Below, piece after piece: positions 25,101-31,326 of a stretch of DNA of 44,968 nucleotides (position 1 is its first letter; each line of letters opens with the position of its first letter). A program made the position numbers and the translations under genes. This DNA is from a virus: positions 1 through 44,968 of IMG/VR virus record IMGVR_UViG_3300005515_000635. One strand, 5' to 3'. The notes beneath the pieces are model-generated. The model saw only the letters and a list, made by a program, of their open reading frames with translations, did not search any database and was not told the DNA's origin.

Positions 25101-26719
25101 AGGTCACCTCGGGAGAAGTCAGCCAGCAGGTTGGGGACGACGGAGTCGAACCCGGATACGTCTAACTGGCCGGGGTCCGTGGGGTCGGCGATGGTGAAGT
25201 TCGTGGCGATCATCGCGACCACGACGAGGCGGGCGTCGATGCCCATCTTCTCCCGGTACTCCCGCAACGCTTGATGAGGATGGACCGGGCCGACCCATGT
25301 TTCGTTGTCGGTGTAGATGTGGAAGGTGTCGACCTCAACATTGTTCTGCATCGCCCACACCATCGGCAGACCGCAGTCGGTACGCCCCATGGGCAATTGG
25401 GAGGTGTAACGGCATACGTCGTCCAAGCGCCGGCGGGGACTGATATCCAACTCCGTCAAAGAGGTACCGGTGACACGCCATCCGTCGTTGGTGCCGGTGA
25501 AGCCGACAATGCGATGGTCAGGTTCCGTTGCGGCGGTGACCATCGCCAACGCCGCTGCTGCCTCGCGGCACGACAACGGCAGCCCCGACACCGCTGCGCT
25601 CATGGACCCGGAAATGTCCAAGGCCAGAAGGGTGCGCTTGTTGGCCGGTTCGATCGCACCGTAAGCGTTGTAGAACGCGGCATCCAACGCGTCGGTGACC
25701 ATCGACACCGGATGCCATGTGGACTCACCTCGAGAGGAGACCCCGGAGGCGTAGGTACGTTGCGCGACGAGGACATTGACCGGGTGAACACGACCGCGCT
25801 TCAACTGCTCCGCATCCTGCAACTGGGCGGCGACGGTCCGGCCTACATCGCCCTGGAGCACACCAAGACGGGTGAGGCGGGGTAGTTGCCGCATCAACGC
25901 TGTTTGGGGCATCCCATTGGCGATGAGAGCCCGCCACACGTCAGCATTGGTCAGTGCGTGGTCCGGCAGCATCTCCCACGTCAGCATCGGGTAATCACTG
26001 AGCGCGATCAGCACTTCGTCGGCGGTGCCTGCGTGCTGGACGGTTTCGAACCCATGCACGATGGGCGGTAGTTCTGAAGCCCATTCGGGGCGCTCATCGG
26101 GCAGTCCCCGGCAGATGTAGTCGAACAACGCACCCTTCGTCGAGGTGTCCGCGACAGGGTGAGAGAGGCGGAGGAGGTCGCGGTGCGTCCACCCATCGCG
26201 CTGCCGGTACTTCAACGCTTGGTAGGCCAGTTTGTCGGCGGGCTTGTCGGAGTACCACGACCCAACAGCCTTTCGAAGGCCGCGACCCCAACCGCGGAAC
26301 TGCTCGACGTACCCGGCGAACAGGAACAAATGCGTTCCGGTGCGGGCAACCTGAGGTAGTGCGGCGAGTGCTGCGGCTCGGCCAGCATCGTCGTCCGACG
26401 CGGCGGCGATGGCCAGCGCGAACAGGGCGGGGTTGTTCTTCGGCGCACGGCCCGCTGCGGACACTTCCACGACGTGCCGGACAAGTTCGACGGGATCGTT
26501 TGCGGCGGCCCGAAACACGACTTCGGCGTTGTCGCGGGTCATGTCCTTGGCGCTGGCGTAATACGTTCCACCGTCGGTTCCCAAGGTGAGGAAGCGGTGG
26601 AGACGAGCCTTGTCGTCAACGGTGAATGTGTATCCGCCGGCGGTGTTCTTCACCTGCCGTGGGTCGGCCTTGTCGGACTGAGCGGTGCGGCGGGTGTTGA
26701 TGGTGCTGAGAACGTCCAC
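25097..26719 (-). CDS. rsr: Ro60/Rsr RNA-binding protein (TROVE and vWA domains)
   Basis: This 540-residue protein starts at GTG 26719 with AGGAG five bases upstream. The N-terminus (NTRRTAQSDKAD, NTAGGYTFTVDDKARLHRFLTLG) and HEAT-like helices to about 330 match the TROVE ring that binds misfolded RNA ends inside and Y RNA outside. A von Willebrand A domain follows, with the MIDAS motif DISGSMS (368-374) and RTD (446-448). Length equals bacterial Rsr. The three Y-like RNAs immediately upstream and rtcB downstream mirror host rsr-Y RNA-rtcB loci. The likely role is RNA quality control or guided decay during infection. Confidence 0.97.
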   Translation of the reverse strand: MDVLSTINTRRTAQSDKADPRQVKNTAGGYTFTVDDKARLHRFLTLGTDGGTYYASAKDMTRDNAEVVFRAAANDPVELVRHVVEVSAAGRAPKNNPALFALAIAAASDDDAGRAAALAALPQVARTGTHLFLFAGYVEQFRGWGRGLRKAVGSWYSDKPADKLAYQALKYRQRDGWTHRDLLRLSHPVADTSTKGALFDYICRGLPDERPEWASELPPIVHGFETVQHAGTADEVLIALSDYPMLTWEMLPDHALTNADVWRALIANGMPQTALMRQLPRLTRLGVLQGDVGRTVAAQLQDAEQLKRGRVHPVNVLVAQRTYASGVSSRGESTWHPVSMVTDALDAAFYNAYGAIEPANKRTLLALDISGSMSAAVSGLPLSCREAAAALAMVTAATEPDHRIVGFTGTNDGWRVTGTSLTELDISPRRRLDDVCRYTSQLPMGRTDCGLPMVWAMQNNVEVDTFHIYTDNETWVGPVHPHQALREYREKMGIDARLVVVAMIATNFTIADPTDPGQLDVSGFDSVVPNLLADFSRGDL

Positions 26720-26730
26720 TTCGACTCCTG

Positions 26731-26881
26731 CAGCGGCGATGTGGGCGTGTAGTGCTGACCGGGTTTACGTGCTCTAACCAAACTGAGCTACCGCCGAGCA
26801 TTCGCCCGGCGGACGGGATTTGAACCCGCGACCCCGCCATCCAAGAGGTAACCGATCATGCTCCGGCCCACATCGCCACTG
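26731..26881 (-). ncRNA. Y RNA 1 with circularly permuted tRNA-like module
   Basis: The 5' and 3' ends pair in a continuous 16-bp stem (core GCGATGTGGGC at 26866-26876 with GCCCACATCGC at 26736-26746, extended by five pairs including one G-U). Inside, GGGCCGG, TCGGTTA and a 3' CCGG-N12-GCCC are shared with the next two RNAs. The apex is a permuted tRNA: T-arm (26813-26829, loop TTCAAAT), a 9-bp acceptor stem closed by GAAT (26791-26812), then a D-arm TAGCTCAG..GGTTAGAGC (26770-26790). The Y stem takes the place of the anticodon arm. This is the known design of bacterial Y RNAs such as YrlA. The 3' end is next to the ro60 SD. Confidence 0.88.
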
Positions 26882-26896
26882 TTCAGTTGTTTCATT

Positions 26897-27010
26897 AAGC
26901 GGTGCGGGCATGTGATTGCAACCGGAGTACAACCCGTGATTGCTCACCGGCGGCGGGGTTTGAACCCGCTTATTCCAAAGTTAACCGACTGCGGCCGGCC
27001 CACATCGCTC
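26897..27010 (-). ncRNA. Y RNA 2 with tRNA-like module
   Basis: About 114 nt. The terminal stem pairs 26998-27010 with 26897-26909 (13 pairs, one A-C mismatch, G-U pairs) and differs from RNA 1 with partly compensating changes. It has GGGCCGG, AGTCGGTTA and CCGG-N12-GCCC in the same places. The apex holds a perfect T-arm (26953-26969, GCGGG/CCCGC, loop TTCAAAC) and an acceptor-like hairpin capped by a GCAA tetraloop (26932-26951). A degenerate D-like arm keeps GG. It is separated from RNA 1 by an AT-rich 15-nt spacer, a likely cleavage site. Confidence 0.82.
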
Positions 27011-27022
27011 TATGAAATTTAG

Positions 27023-27086
27023 GGGACGGGCATGGCGTTGTCTGCCGGGTAACTTAGCGGGTAACCGACTGACTCCGGCCCGTCCC
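27023..27086 (-). ncRNA. Y RNA 3, minimal form without tRNA-like module
   Basis: 64 nt. GGGACGGGC (27078-27086) pairs perfectly with GCCCGTCCC (27023-27031). It carries GGGCCGG, AGTCGGTTA and, on the 3' side, CCGG-N13-GCCC as in RNAs 1 and 2, but has only a short apical region with a GTTACCCG direct repeat. It is first in the transcript; its 5' end lies about 8 nt after the predicted -10 box. The 12-nt AT-rich spacer to RNA 2 could be an RNase site. Confidence 0.75.
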
Positions 27087-27094
27087 TGCTCACT

Positions 27095-27122
27095 ACTGTA
27101 CGGCAGTACAGCCTGATGGCAA
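27095..27122 (-). promoter_or_regulatory. Promoter of the Y RNA-ro60-rtcB transcript
   Basis: TTGCCA (27117-27122) and TACAGT (27095-27100) are 16 bp apart, near-consensus for the host main sigma factor. The start would fall at about 27087, exactly where the first Y RNA stem begins. The gene at 27148 ends upstream, so this is an independent promoter inside the leftward gene stream. Confidence 0.65.
27096..27111. promoter_or_regulatory. Palindromic operator candidate over the Y RNA promoter
   Basis: CTGTAC-GGCA-GTACAG is a perfect 6-bp inverted repeat covering the -10 box and half the spacer. A bound dimer would block the promoter. The small HTH protein at 23698-23913 or the phage repressor are candidate binders. 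Confidence 0.55.
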
Positions 27123-27147
27123 GCGGTTAAGTCGGTGTGTCGCGGAA

Positions 27148-27858
27148 CTACTCGAGCACGCCTGTTGGCATCTCAAAGCCAAGGACCCGGCACAGATGCA
27201 TGTATAGGTCGGGGGTCCAGGTGTACTTGCAGTTCTGGCAGGTGCATCCCTTGGCGGCGATGATCTGCAAGGCGGGGACGCGGACGATCTCCCCAGCGGA
27301 GTCGGGTCGTCGGACAGTGGTGGCGCCGCACGCCGGGCAGGGTGCGGAGATGTGCTTCACCGAGGGTGGGTCGAACAGGTCGGTGATGTCCTTCACCCAC
27401 GCCACCAGTGCTGTGGTTTTCTGTTCCAGGCCGTGAACGTCCTGCGGGCGGTACTTGATGCGCAGCATGTGCTGCAGCCGGCCGATGGTGGGTGTGGGGT
27501 CTTCGTTGTGGCCTGGTTGCCAAAGGCTGACACCGAAGTCAATTTCGTCGAGGACTTTCTGGGCGTCGATCCACCCGGTGGGGAGTGAGCGGGGTCTGGA
27601 GCCGCCCTGAGATGCCCCTGAGCGTCCTTGCTCCACCGCGTCGAGGAGTTGGATGTAGAGGCTGTCGGTGGGTGTGAGGTGCCCAGCGCAAGTGTGCAAA
27701 ACGCAGGCTGGGTCGCAGTCCTCGTTGTGGCATTGGTCGCAGTCGGTGCGGCCGGCCATCTTCAACGGCTCGTCGATGAGGTCGGAGATGGCGTCCTCGA
27801 GGTGCCGCATTGCCTCGGGTACGTTGCCGTCTTCCTCGACGTGTGTTTCCACGGTCAT
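27148..27858 (-). CDS. Early protein with zinc-ribbon motifs, function unknown
   Basis: This 236-residue protein has an N-terminal helical part with a Cys cluster (CDQCHNEDCDPACVLHTC, about 40-58), a middle helical region (TIGRLQHMLRIKYRP) and a C-terminal zinc ribbon (CPACGATTVRR ... CTCQNCKYTW, about 172-215). Similar proteins are frequent in the early regions of actinophages. Nucleic-acid binding is likely. It is the last early gene before the Y RNA cassette. Confidence 0.75.
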   Translation of the reverse strand: MTVETHVEEDGNVPEAMRHLEDAISDLIDEPLKMAGRTDCDQCHNEDCDPACVLHTCAGHLTPTDSLYIQLLDAVEQGRSGASQGGSRPRSLPTGWIDAQKVLDEIDFGVSLWQPGHNEDPTPTIGRLQHMLRIKYRPQDVHGLEQKTTALVAWVKDITDLFDPPSVKHISAPCPACGATTVRRPDSAGEIVRVPALQIIAAKGCTCQNCKYTWTPDLYMHLCRVLGFEMPTGVLE

Positions 27859-28004
27859 GCGGACTCCTCAATCTGTCCGGGCTCAGGGTCAATGCAAATC
27901 CCGCCACCACACGACTGGCAGCACAGAAACCGGAAACCGTTGTGGTCGAACACAGCGAACCGCTTCTCGGCGTGACACGTGACGCACCACCACAACTCGC
28001 TCAT
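27855..28004 (-). CDS. 49-residue zinc-ribbon protein
   Basis: Start at ATG 28004 with a strong GGAGG four bases upstream; the longer frame is not needed. WWCVTCHAEKRF and LCCQSCGGGIC give two Cys pairs spaced as in a zinc ribbon. ATGA overlaps on both sides. Confidence 0.7.
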   Translation of the reverse strand: MSELWWCVTCHAEKRFAVFDHNGFRFLCCQSCGGGICIDPEPGQIEESA

Positions 28005-28189
28005 GACGCCTCCTTGGACGGTGTGCAGTCTTCGCATCGGTCGTAAGTGCCTATCTGCCACGGGCCGTCCTCACTCATCGCGTACACCGGGATGACCACC
28101 CGCGACGGGAGGAGGCAGGTGGCGCACCACTCGACAGACGGGGTTCCCGGGGAGAGGTGCAGGATGTAGGGCTTTCCGTCGCCGGCCAT
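28001..28189 (-). CDS. 62-residue zinc-ribbon protein
   Basis: Start at ATG 28189, overlapping the upstream stop (TAATG). CATC (about residue 22) and CEDC near the end form a likely zinc site around a beta hairpin (SRVVIPVYAMS). Function unknown. Confidence 0.65.
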   Translation of the reverse strand: MAGDGKPYILHLSPGTPSVEWCATCLLPSRVVIPVYAMSEDGPWQIGTYDRCEDCTPSKEAS

Positions 28190-28563
28190 TAGTCGGGCCA
28201 CCTTCCGATGAGCATGTCGTTTGGCCCCTTCCCGTCGGCGAAGTGCGCTTCGAATAGCTCCCATGTCCAGGTGCGGTTTTCGTGCGCCAGTTTGATGAAC
28301 AGGCGACCGTCTTGGGTGTACGCCTCACATAGCTCTCCCGGTCGCTTTCCTGGTATCGGCCCTTTGCCGAGGAGCCCGCCGACCCACCAGCCGGCGGCAA
28401 GGACGAGGTGTCCTACCTCGTCGCGGCCTGGGTCTGGGTCCGGGTATTCGACTTCACCCCAAGGTGAGAACAGCCGGTGGTTGCATTCGGTGCGTTCCTC
28501 CCATGCGTATTTGGGTCCGTGGTCGCACTCGCCGTCAACGACGAAGCTGAGTTCAACGCTCAT
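28189..28563 (-). CDS. Conserved-looking early protein, function unknown
   Basis: This 124-residue, Trp-rich protein (MSVELSFVVDGECDHGPKYAWEE, NRTWTWELFEAHF, MLIGRWPD) is acidic with beta strands. It resembles proteins common in actinophage early operons, but no role is known to me. Confidence 0.65.
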   Translation of the reverse strand: MSVELSFVVDGECDHGPKYAWEERTECNHRLFSPWGEVEYPDPDPGRDEVGHLVLAAGWWVGGLLGKGPIPGKRPGELCEAYTQDGRLFIKLAHENRTWTWELFEAHFADGKGPNDMLIGRWPD

Positions 28564-28726
28564 CGTTGACCGTCTTTGTCCGCTGGATGCAAGGTAGGTG
28601 GCGTTGGTAGGTTTTCCCGTCCATCACGAACACGCAGTACGAGCCCGCTTCAGCACCGCATGTTCCGCACCGGCGGGTGAGGCAATCCGACTCCGCATAA
28701 GCAGCAGACACCGCACCCCTACTCAC
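28553..28726 (-). CDS. 57-residue zinc-knuckle protein
   Basis: GTG at 28726 overlaps the upstream stop (GTGA), and the 3' end overlaps the next start by 11 nt. CLTRRCGTCGAEAGSYC is a Cys-rich knuckle, with a further Cys in LPCIQR. It belongs to the run of small Cys proteins here. Confidence 0.6.
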   Translation of the reverse strand: MSRGAVSAAYAESDCLTRRCGTCGAEAGSYCVFVMDGKTYQRHLPCIQRTKTVNDER

Positions 28727-28959
28727 CAGAGCCTCACCGCAGGGCAGGCGCCGTCTGTGTCCTCAGGGACGACGGTGAAATCGCCGGCGTAGGAGCAGTA
28801 GTAGCCGTTGTTCTTCACCCACAACGGTGCGCCAGCGTGGGTGGTGGTCTGCACTTCGTCGACCTCATCCAGTCCCCCACCGTCGGGGTGGCCGTTGACG
28901 AACACCCGGGTATCGGGGTCCAGCTTCTCGAGTTCTTCGATGAGTTCGGCGACGGTCAT
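28723..28959 (-). CDS. Small acidic protein, function unknown
   Basis: 78 residues from ATG 28959 (AAGGA upstream). MTVAELIEELEKLDPDTRVFVNG is a widespread phage and bacterial motif in small proteins of unknown role, followed by DEVDEVQTT and a beta end. It is coupled to the WhiB gene by ATGA. Confidence 0.75.
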   Translation of the reverse strand: MTVAELIEELEKLDPDTRVFVNGHPDGGGLDEVDEVQTTTHAGAPLWVKNNGYYCSYAGDFTVVPEDTDGACPAVRLW

Positions 28960-29351
28960 GATGCGTCCTTGATGGCGGCTAACCGTTCCAACCGCGCATG
29001 ACGGGTCCCCGCACCCGAACACAACGACCCGCAATACATTTGATCCCCAATGAACTTCTTACAACACCAAGCACACCGCTTAGGGGTGCGTTCCACCGGC
29101 TCAGGGAGGGGTCGGAGGAGGCCGCCGCGTCTGAACTTCTTCCGTTCCCACGCGCTGTACCCGCCGTACACGCCGTGAGGCTCCCCGGTGTCCATGGCCC
29201 ACTCAAAGCAGCGTTGCTGAGCCGGACAAGCCCCGCAGACTTGCTTTGCGGGGAGTGTTGAGCCGCTCTTTTCGACGAAGAAAACTTCTGGGTCGACGGA
29301 GGTGCATATCGCCTCACCCACCCACGGCTGATTGTTGAAGAGGGGGATCAT
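28956..29351 (-). CDS. WhiB-family regulator with extra C-terminal Cys cluster
   Basis: From ATG 29351 this is 131 residues. The WhiB core has four Fe-S cysteines (C16, and C39/C42/C48 in VCGACPAQQRC) and the turn GVYGG (60-64) followed by a basic KKFRR. WhiB proteins bind the primary sigma factor and reprogram transcription. They occur only in Actinobacteria and their phages. After the core, a Pro-rich linker leads to KRCAWCCKKFIGDQMYCGSLC, an added zinc-finger-like tail unusual for phage WhiB. It may shift host transcription or block superinfection. Confidence 0.93.
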   Translation of the reverse strand: MIPLFNNQPWVGEAICTSVDPEVFFVEKSGSTLPAKQVCGACPAQQRCFEWAMDTGEPHGVYGGYSAWERKKFRRGGLLRPLPEPVERTPKRCAWCCKKFIGDQMYCGSLCSGAGTRHARLERLAAIKDAS

Positions 29352-29632
29352 GACGCCTCGTTTCGTTGGGTTGGGGTCACACCACACCTATGACCAGGAT
29401 GGATTTCAAGATGCTTGGTGACAGAAGACTGGGCGCATTCGTGGCAGGGGCCGGCTGACCACTGCATCGGCAACCAGGTGACCTGCTCTGAGCGGGGGCA
29501 ATCGAGACAGGTCACGGTGTAGACGGGCGCTGGGATAGGCAATGCTGCCGTCTGATTATCCGCTGGGCCGTTCAGAACCCGTTTCCCTAGCCAATCCCCC
29601 ACCGGGCCGTTAGGAACGCGCTGAGCGGTCAT
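29348..29632 (-). CDS. 94-residue Cys-rich protein
   Basis: Start at ATG 29632, ATGA overlap. CLDCPRSEQVTWLPM ... CHEC makes a zinc ribbon in the second half, followed by KHLEIHPGHRCG. The Pro/Asn-rich N-terminus looks disordered. Confidence 0.65.
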   Translation of the reverse strand: MTAQRVPNGPVGDWLGKRVLNGPADNQTAALPIPAPVYTVTCLDCPRSEQVTWLPMQWSAGPCHECAQSSVTKHLEIHPGHRCGVTPTQRNEAS

Positions 29633-29919
29633 GCGGTGTCTCCGCTCCGAGAAGGCAACCAGGGGGTCACGAAACGATGCTCGAAGTGCCACTCGTTGCG
29701 GCCAGACGCGTCGACACGACTAGGCGAACGCTTGCACGTCTCCTCGGTGAGGTTCAACGACTCCTGGATGGCGGCAGCGACGTGCTCGGTAAAGCCTTCC
29801 GGGTAGCCCTCCCAGGGGCAGCCAGGCGCGGAGCAGAAGTCCGCCAACCCGCCAGGACGCAACCGGTGCTCGCGGAGCACTTCGGTGAGTTGGTTCACCA
29901 CACCACCCCCACCACTCAC
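29629..29919 (-). CDS. Small early protein, function unknown
   Basis: 96 residues from a GTG (a downstream GTG pair is also possible). TEVLREHRL..DFCSAPGCPWEG and the C-terminal RNEWHFEHRFVTPW are patterns seen in actinophage early proteins. A single CSAPGC could bind metal. Overlaps are GTGA and ATGA. Confidence 0.65.
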   Translation of the reverse strand: MSGGGGVVNQLTEVLREHRLRPGGLADFCSAPGCPWEGYPEGFTEHVAAAIQESLNLTEETCKRSPSRVDASGRNEWHFEHRFVTPWLPSRSGDTA

Positions 29920-30167
29920 GACAGGCCCCGCTCGTCAGCATTCAAGCCGCCCAGCGACAGGTCCGACGCTGCGAACAGCGCCTTGATGTCAGCTAGTGCC
30001 ATGCCCTCCAACGGGGTCCAGCAGCCGCAGAGGTTGGTGACGGTGCACATGTCGCCGCAGTCGGGGCAGGGCCATGGTGGGCATTGGTCGCAGTGCAGCG
30101 GGTTGGGTGGTGAGTCTTCGATGGGGTGCGGGCTGAGATGTCCGCAGTGCTGGCAAGTGCCGCTCAT
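29916..30167 (-). CDS. 83-residue double zinc-ribbon protein
   Basis: Cys pairs CQHC, CDQC, CPDC and CGC are spread through the first 50 residues, then a helix (GMALADIKALFAASDL). It probably binds two zinc ions and perhaps nucleic acid or protein. ATGA with the upstream gene. Confidence 0.65.
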   Translation of the reverse strand: MSGTCQHCGHLSPHPIEDSPPNPLHCDQCPPWPCPDCGDMCTVTNLCGCWTPLEGMALADIKALFAASDLSLGGLNADERGLS

Positions 30168-30337
30168 TGGTGGTTGCCCTTCTGTCCGAGAGAAGCGGCA
30201 GCCGCCTTGTCGACTCGCTTACCGCACGCCAAAGACGCGGTGCACACGTACACGCCGTGCACGGTGTAGCGGAAGCCGCGTTGCTTGCCCTCCCGGCCGC
30301 ACTTCGCGCAACGCAGTTGGTCCAACCTCACGCTCAT
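30164..30337 (-). CDS. 57-residue zinc-ribbon protein
   Basis: ATG 30337 overlaps the upstream stop (TGATG). LRCAKCGREGKQRGFRYTV followed by VCTASLACGKRV forms a compact basic zinc ribbon. A repeated leader element lies 23 nt before the start. Confidence 0.65.
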   Translation of the reverse strand: MSVRLDQLRCAKCGREGKQRGFRYTVHGVYVCTASLACGKRVDKAAAASLGQKGNHQ

Positions 30338-30567
30338 CACTTGCCGCCTTCCGTGTACGTGGTCTGTTGGTTACCGACAGCAGCGAGGCGTGACGGATGA
30401 GGAAAGCGTTGGTACTGCCACCACGGCCCACCCGGTCCGGAGATATGCGGGGACAGGTATTGGCGGCGGCGTGTGATGTGCCGCAGCCACACCCAGCCGG
30501 CGTCGATGGTCTTCACGGGTCGCCACGCGAAAAACGGGACCAGCGGGCCGTACTCGAAGATGCTCAT
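30337..30567 (-). CDS. 76-residue basic aromatic protein
   Basis: ATG 30567 with AGGAG upstream. MSIFEYGPLVPFFAWRPVKTIDAGWVWLRHITRRR is rich in Trp and Arg. No family is recognised. Its 3' end contains one copy of the repeated leader element. Confidence 0.55.
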   Translation of the reverse strand: MSIFEYGPLVPFFAWRPVKTIDAGWVWLRHITRRRQYLSPHISGPGGPWWQYQRFPHPSRLAAVGNQQTTYTEGGK

Positions 30568-30604
30568 GGCTGCTCCTGGGTGGGTTGTTGGTTACCTACA
30601 AAGC

Positions 30605-31147
30605 TCACGACAGAGCCCCCAATCCGACCTTCTGGCCCCACGTGTGACCGCAGTCCCGGCACTCGCGGATGACGTCGGACTTGGCTTCCCGCTCCTTGGC
30701 CCACTGCTCAGCCATTGGCAGGCGGTAGTCGTCGTCTAGGCGGAGCCAGAAATTGAGCGCAAACGGGGAGGTGGCGTTGTGCGCCTCAACTTCGCGGTAA
30801 TACTTCAGGAGGCTTTCGCGATCACGTGGGATGGCAGTGGACTTCATCCAGTGCAGCCCTTCAAGTTTGCATTCGGGGCAGATGCAGTACGGCATGAAGA
30901 ACTTCGGGTCCATCAACACACTCACCAACTCAGGGGTGGTGCGTTGCAGGCGGGCCGCCACGATGAACACCAACACCAGCACCACCGCGATGAGAATCCC
31001 CGACACCCACCACGACCCTTCGCCGGCGATGCTCCCGCCCGACGCTGCCGCGAACACTGCCGCCGATATGGTGAGCACACCGTTGGTGCTTGTGAACGCT
31101 GGCGAGTCCATCAGGTCTGACCACATGTCCTCGAGGGTGCTAATCAC
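30605..31147 (-). CDS. Membrane protein with zinc-ribbon cytoplasmic part
   Basis: Start at GTG 31147 (GGAGG upstream), 180 residues. Two hydrophobic segments (about 22-38, and WWVSGILIAVVLVLVFIVAA at about 45-64) are followed by a soluble part with CICPEC and CRDCGHTWG. It likely sits in the inner membrane with the zinc-binding domain in the cytoplasm. The role is unknown; exclusion or host-envelope control is possible. Confidence 0.7.
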   Translation of the reverse strand: MISTLEDMWSDLMDSPAFTSTNGVLTISAAVFAAASGGSIAGEGSWWVSGILIAVVLVLVFIVAARLQRTTPELVSVLMDPKFFMPYCICPECKLEGLHWMKSTAIPRDRESLLKYYREVEAHNATSPFALNFWLRLDDDYRLPMAEQWAKEREAKSDVIRECRDCGHTWGQKVGLGALS

Positions 31148-31275
31148 GATGCCTCCCCTGCGACCTGGTCTGCCAGCGCAGCGCAATCGGTGCACAGGCC
31201 CGGACGCCACACATCGGGCCGGTTGAACATCCGGTTACCGCAAAGCGCGCAGAACCGCCGAATGCCGTCGCTCAT
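31144..31275 (-). CDS. 43-residue zinc-ribbon protein
   Basis: ATG 31275 with GAGAGGGGG upstream and a GTGA overlap downstream. RRFCALCGNRMFNRP and LCTDC make a minimal two-pair zinc ribbon. It is preceded by the repeated leader element. Confidence 0.65.
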   Translation of the reverse strand: MSDGIRRFCALCGNRMFNRPDVWRPGLCTDCAALADQVAGEAS

Positions 31276-31326
31276 CGGTTCCCCCTCTCCGCGTGTGCGG
31301 TCTGTTGGTTACGTACATGGCTGTGG

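Larger units (their letters stand above)
30361..31312 (-). repeat. Repeated leader element GTAACCAACAGACC
   Basis: On the minus strand GTAACCAACAGACC occurs at 30361-30374 and 31299-31312, each ending 23 nt before a start codon of a small zinc-ribbon gene. A variant with two mismatches lies at 30582-30595, 14 nt before a third start. The flanking leader (CACRCGGARRG) is also alike in the two exact copies. This recalls start-associated repeats of some mycobacteriophages, but the sequence differs. Confidence 0.55.

Noticed and set aside
26616-26840. 74-residue minus-strand ORF over the ro60 start
   Set aside because: Its sequence is the translation of the tRNA-like arms (GSRVQIPSAG, GGSSVWLEHV) and it overlaps ro60 in another frame. 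It is a shadow of the RNA.
26750-26880. Ordinary tRNA genes upstream of ro60
   Set aside because: T-arm and D-arm are present but in reversed order, with a closed acceptor loop and no anticodon arm between them. The outer sequences pair instead. A Y RNA with a permuted tRNA module explains all parts.
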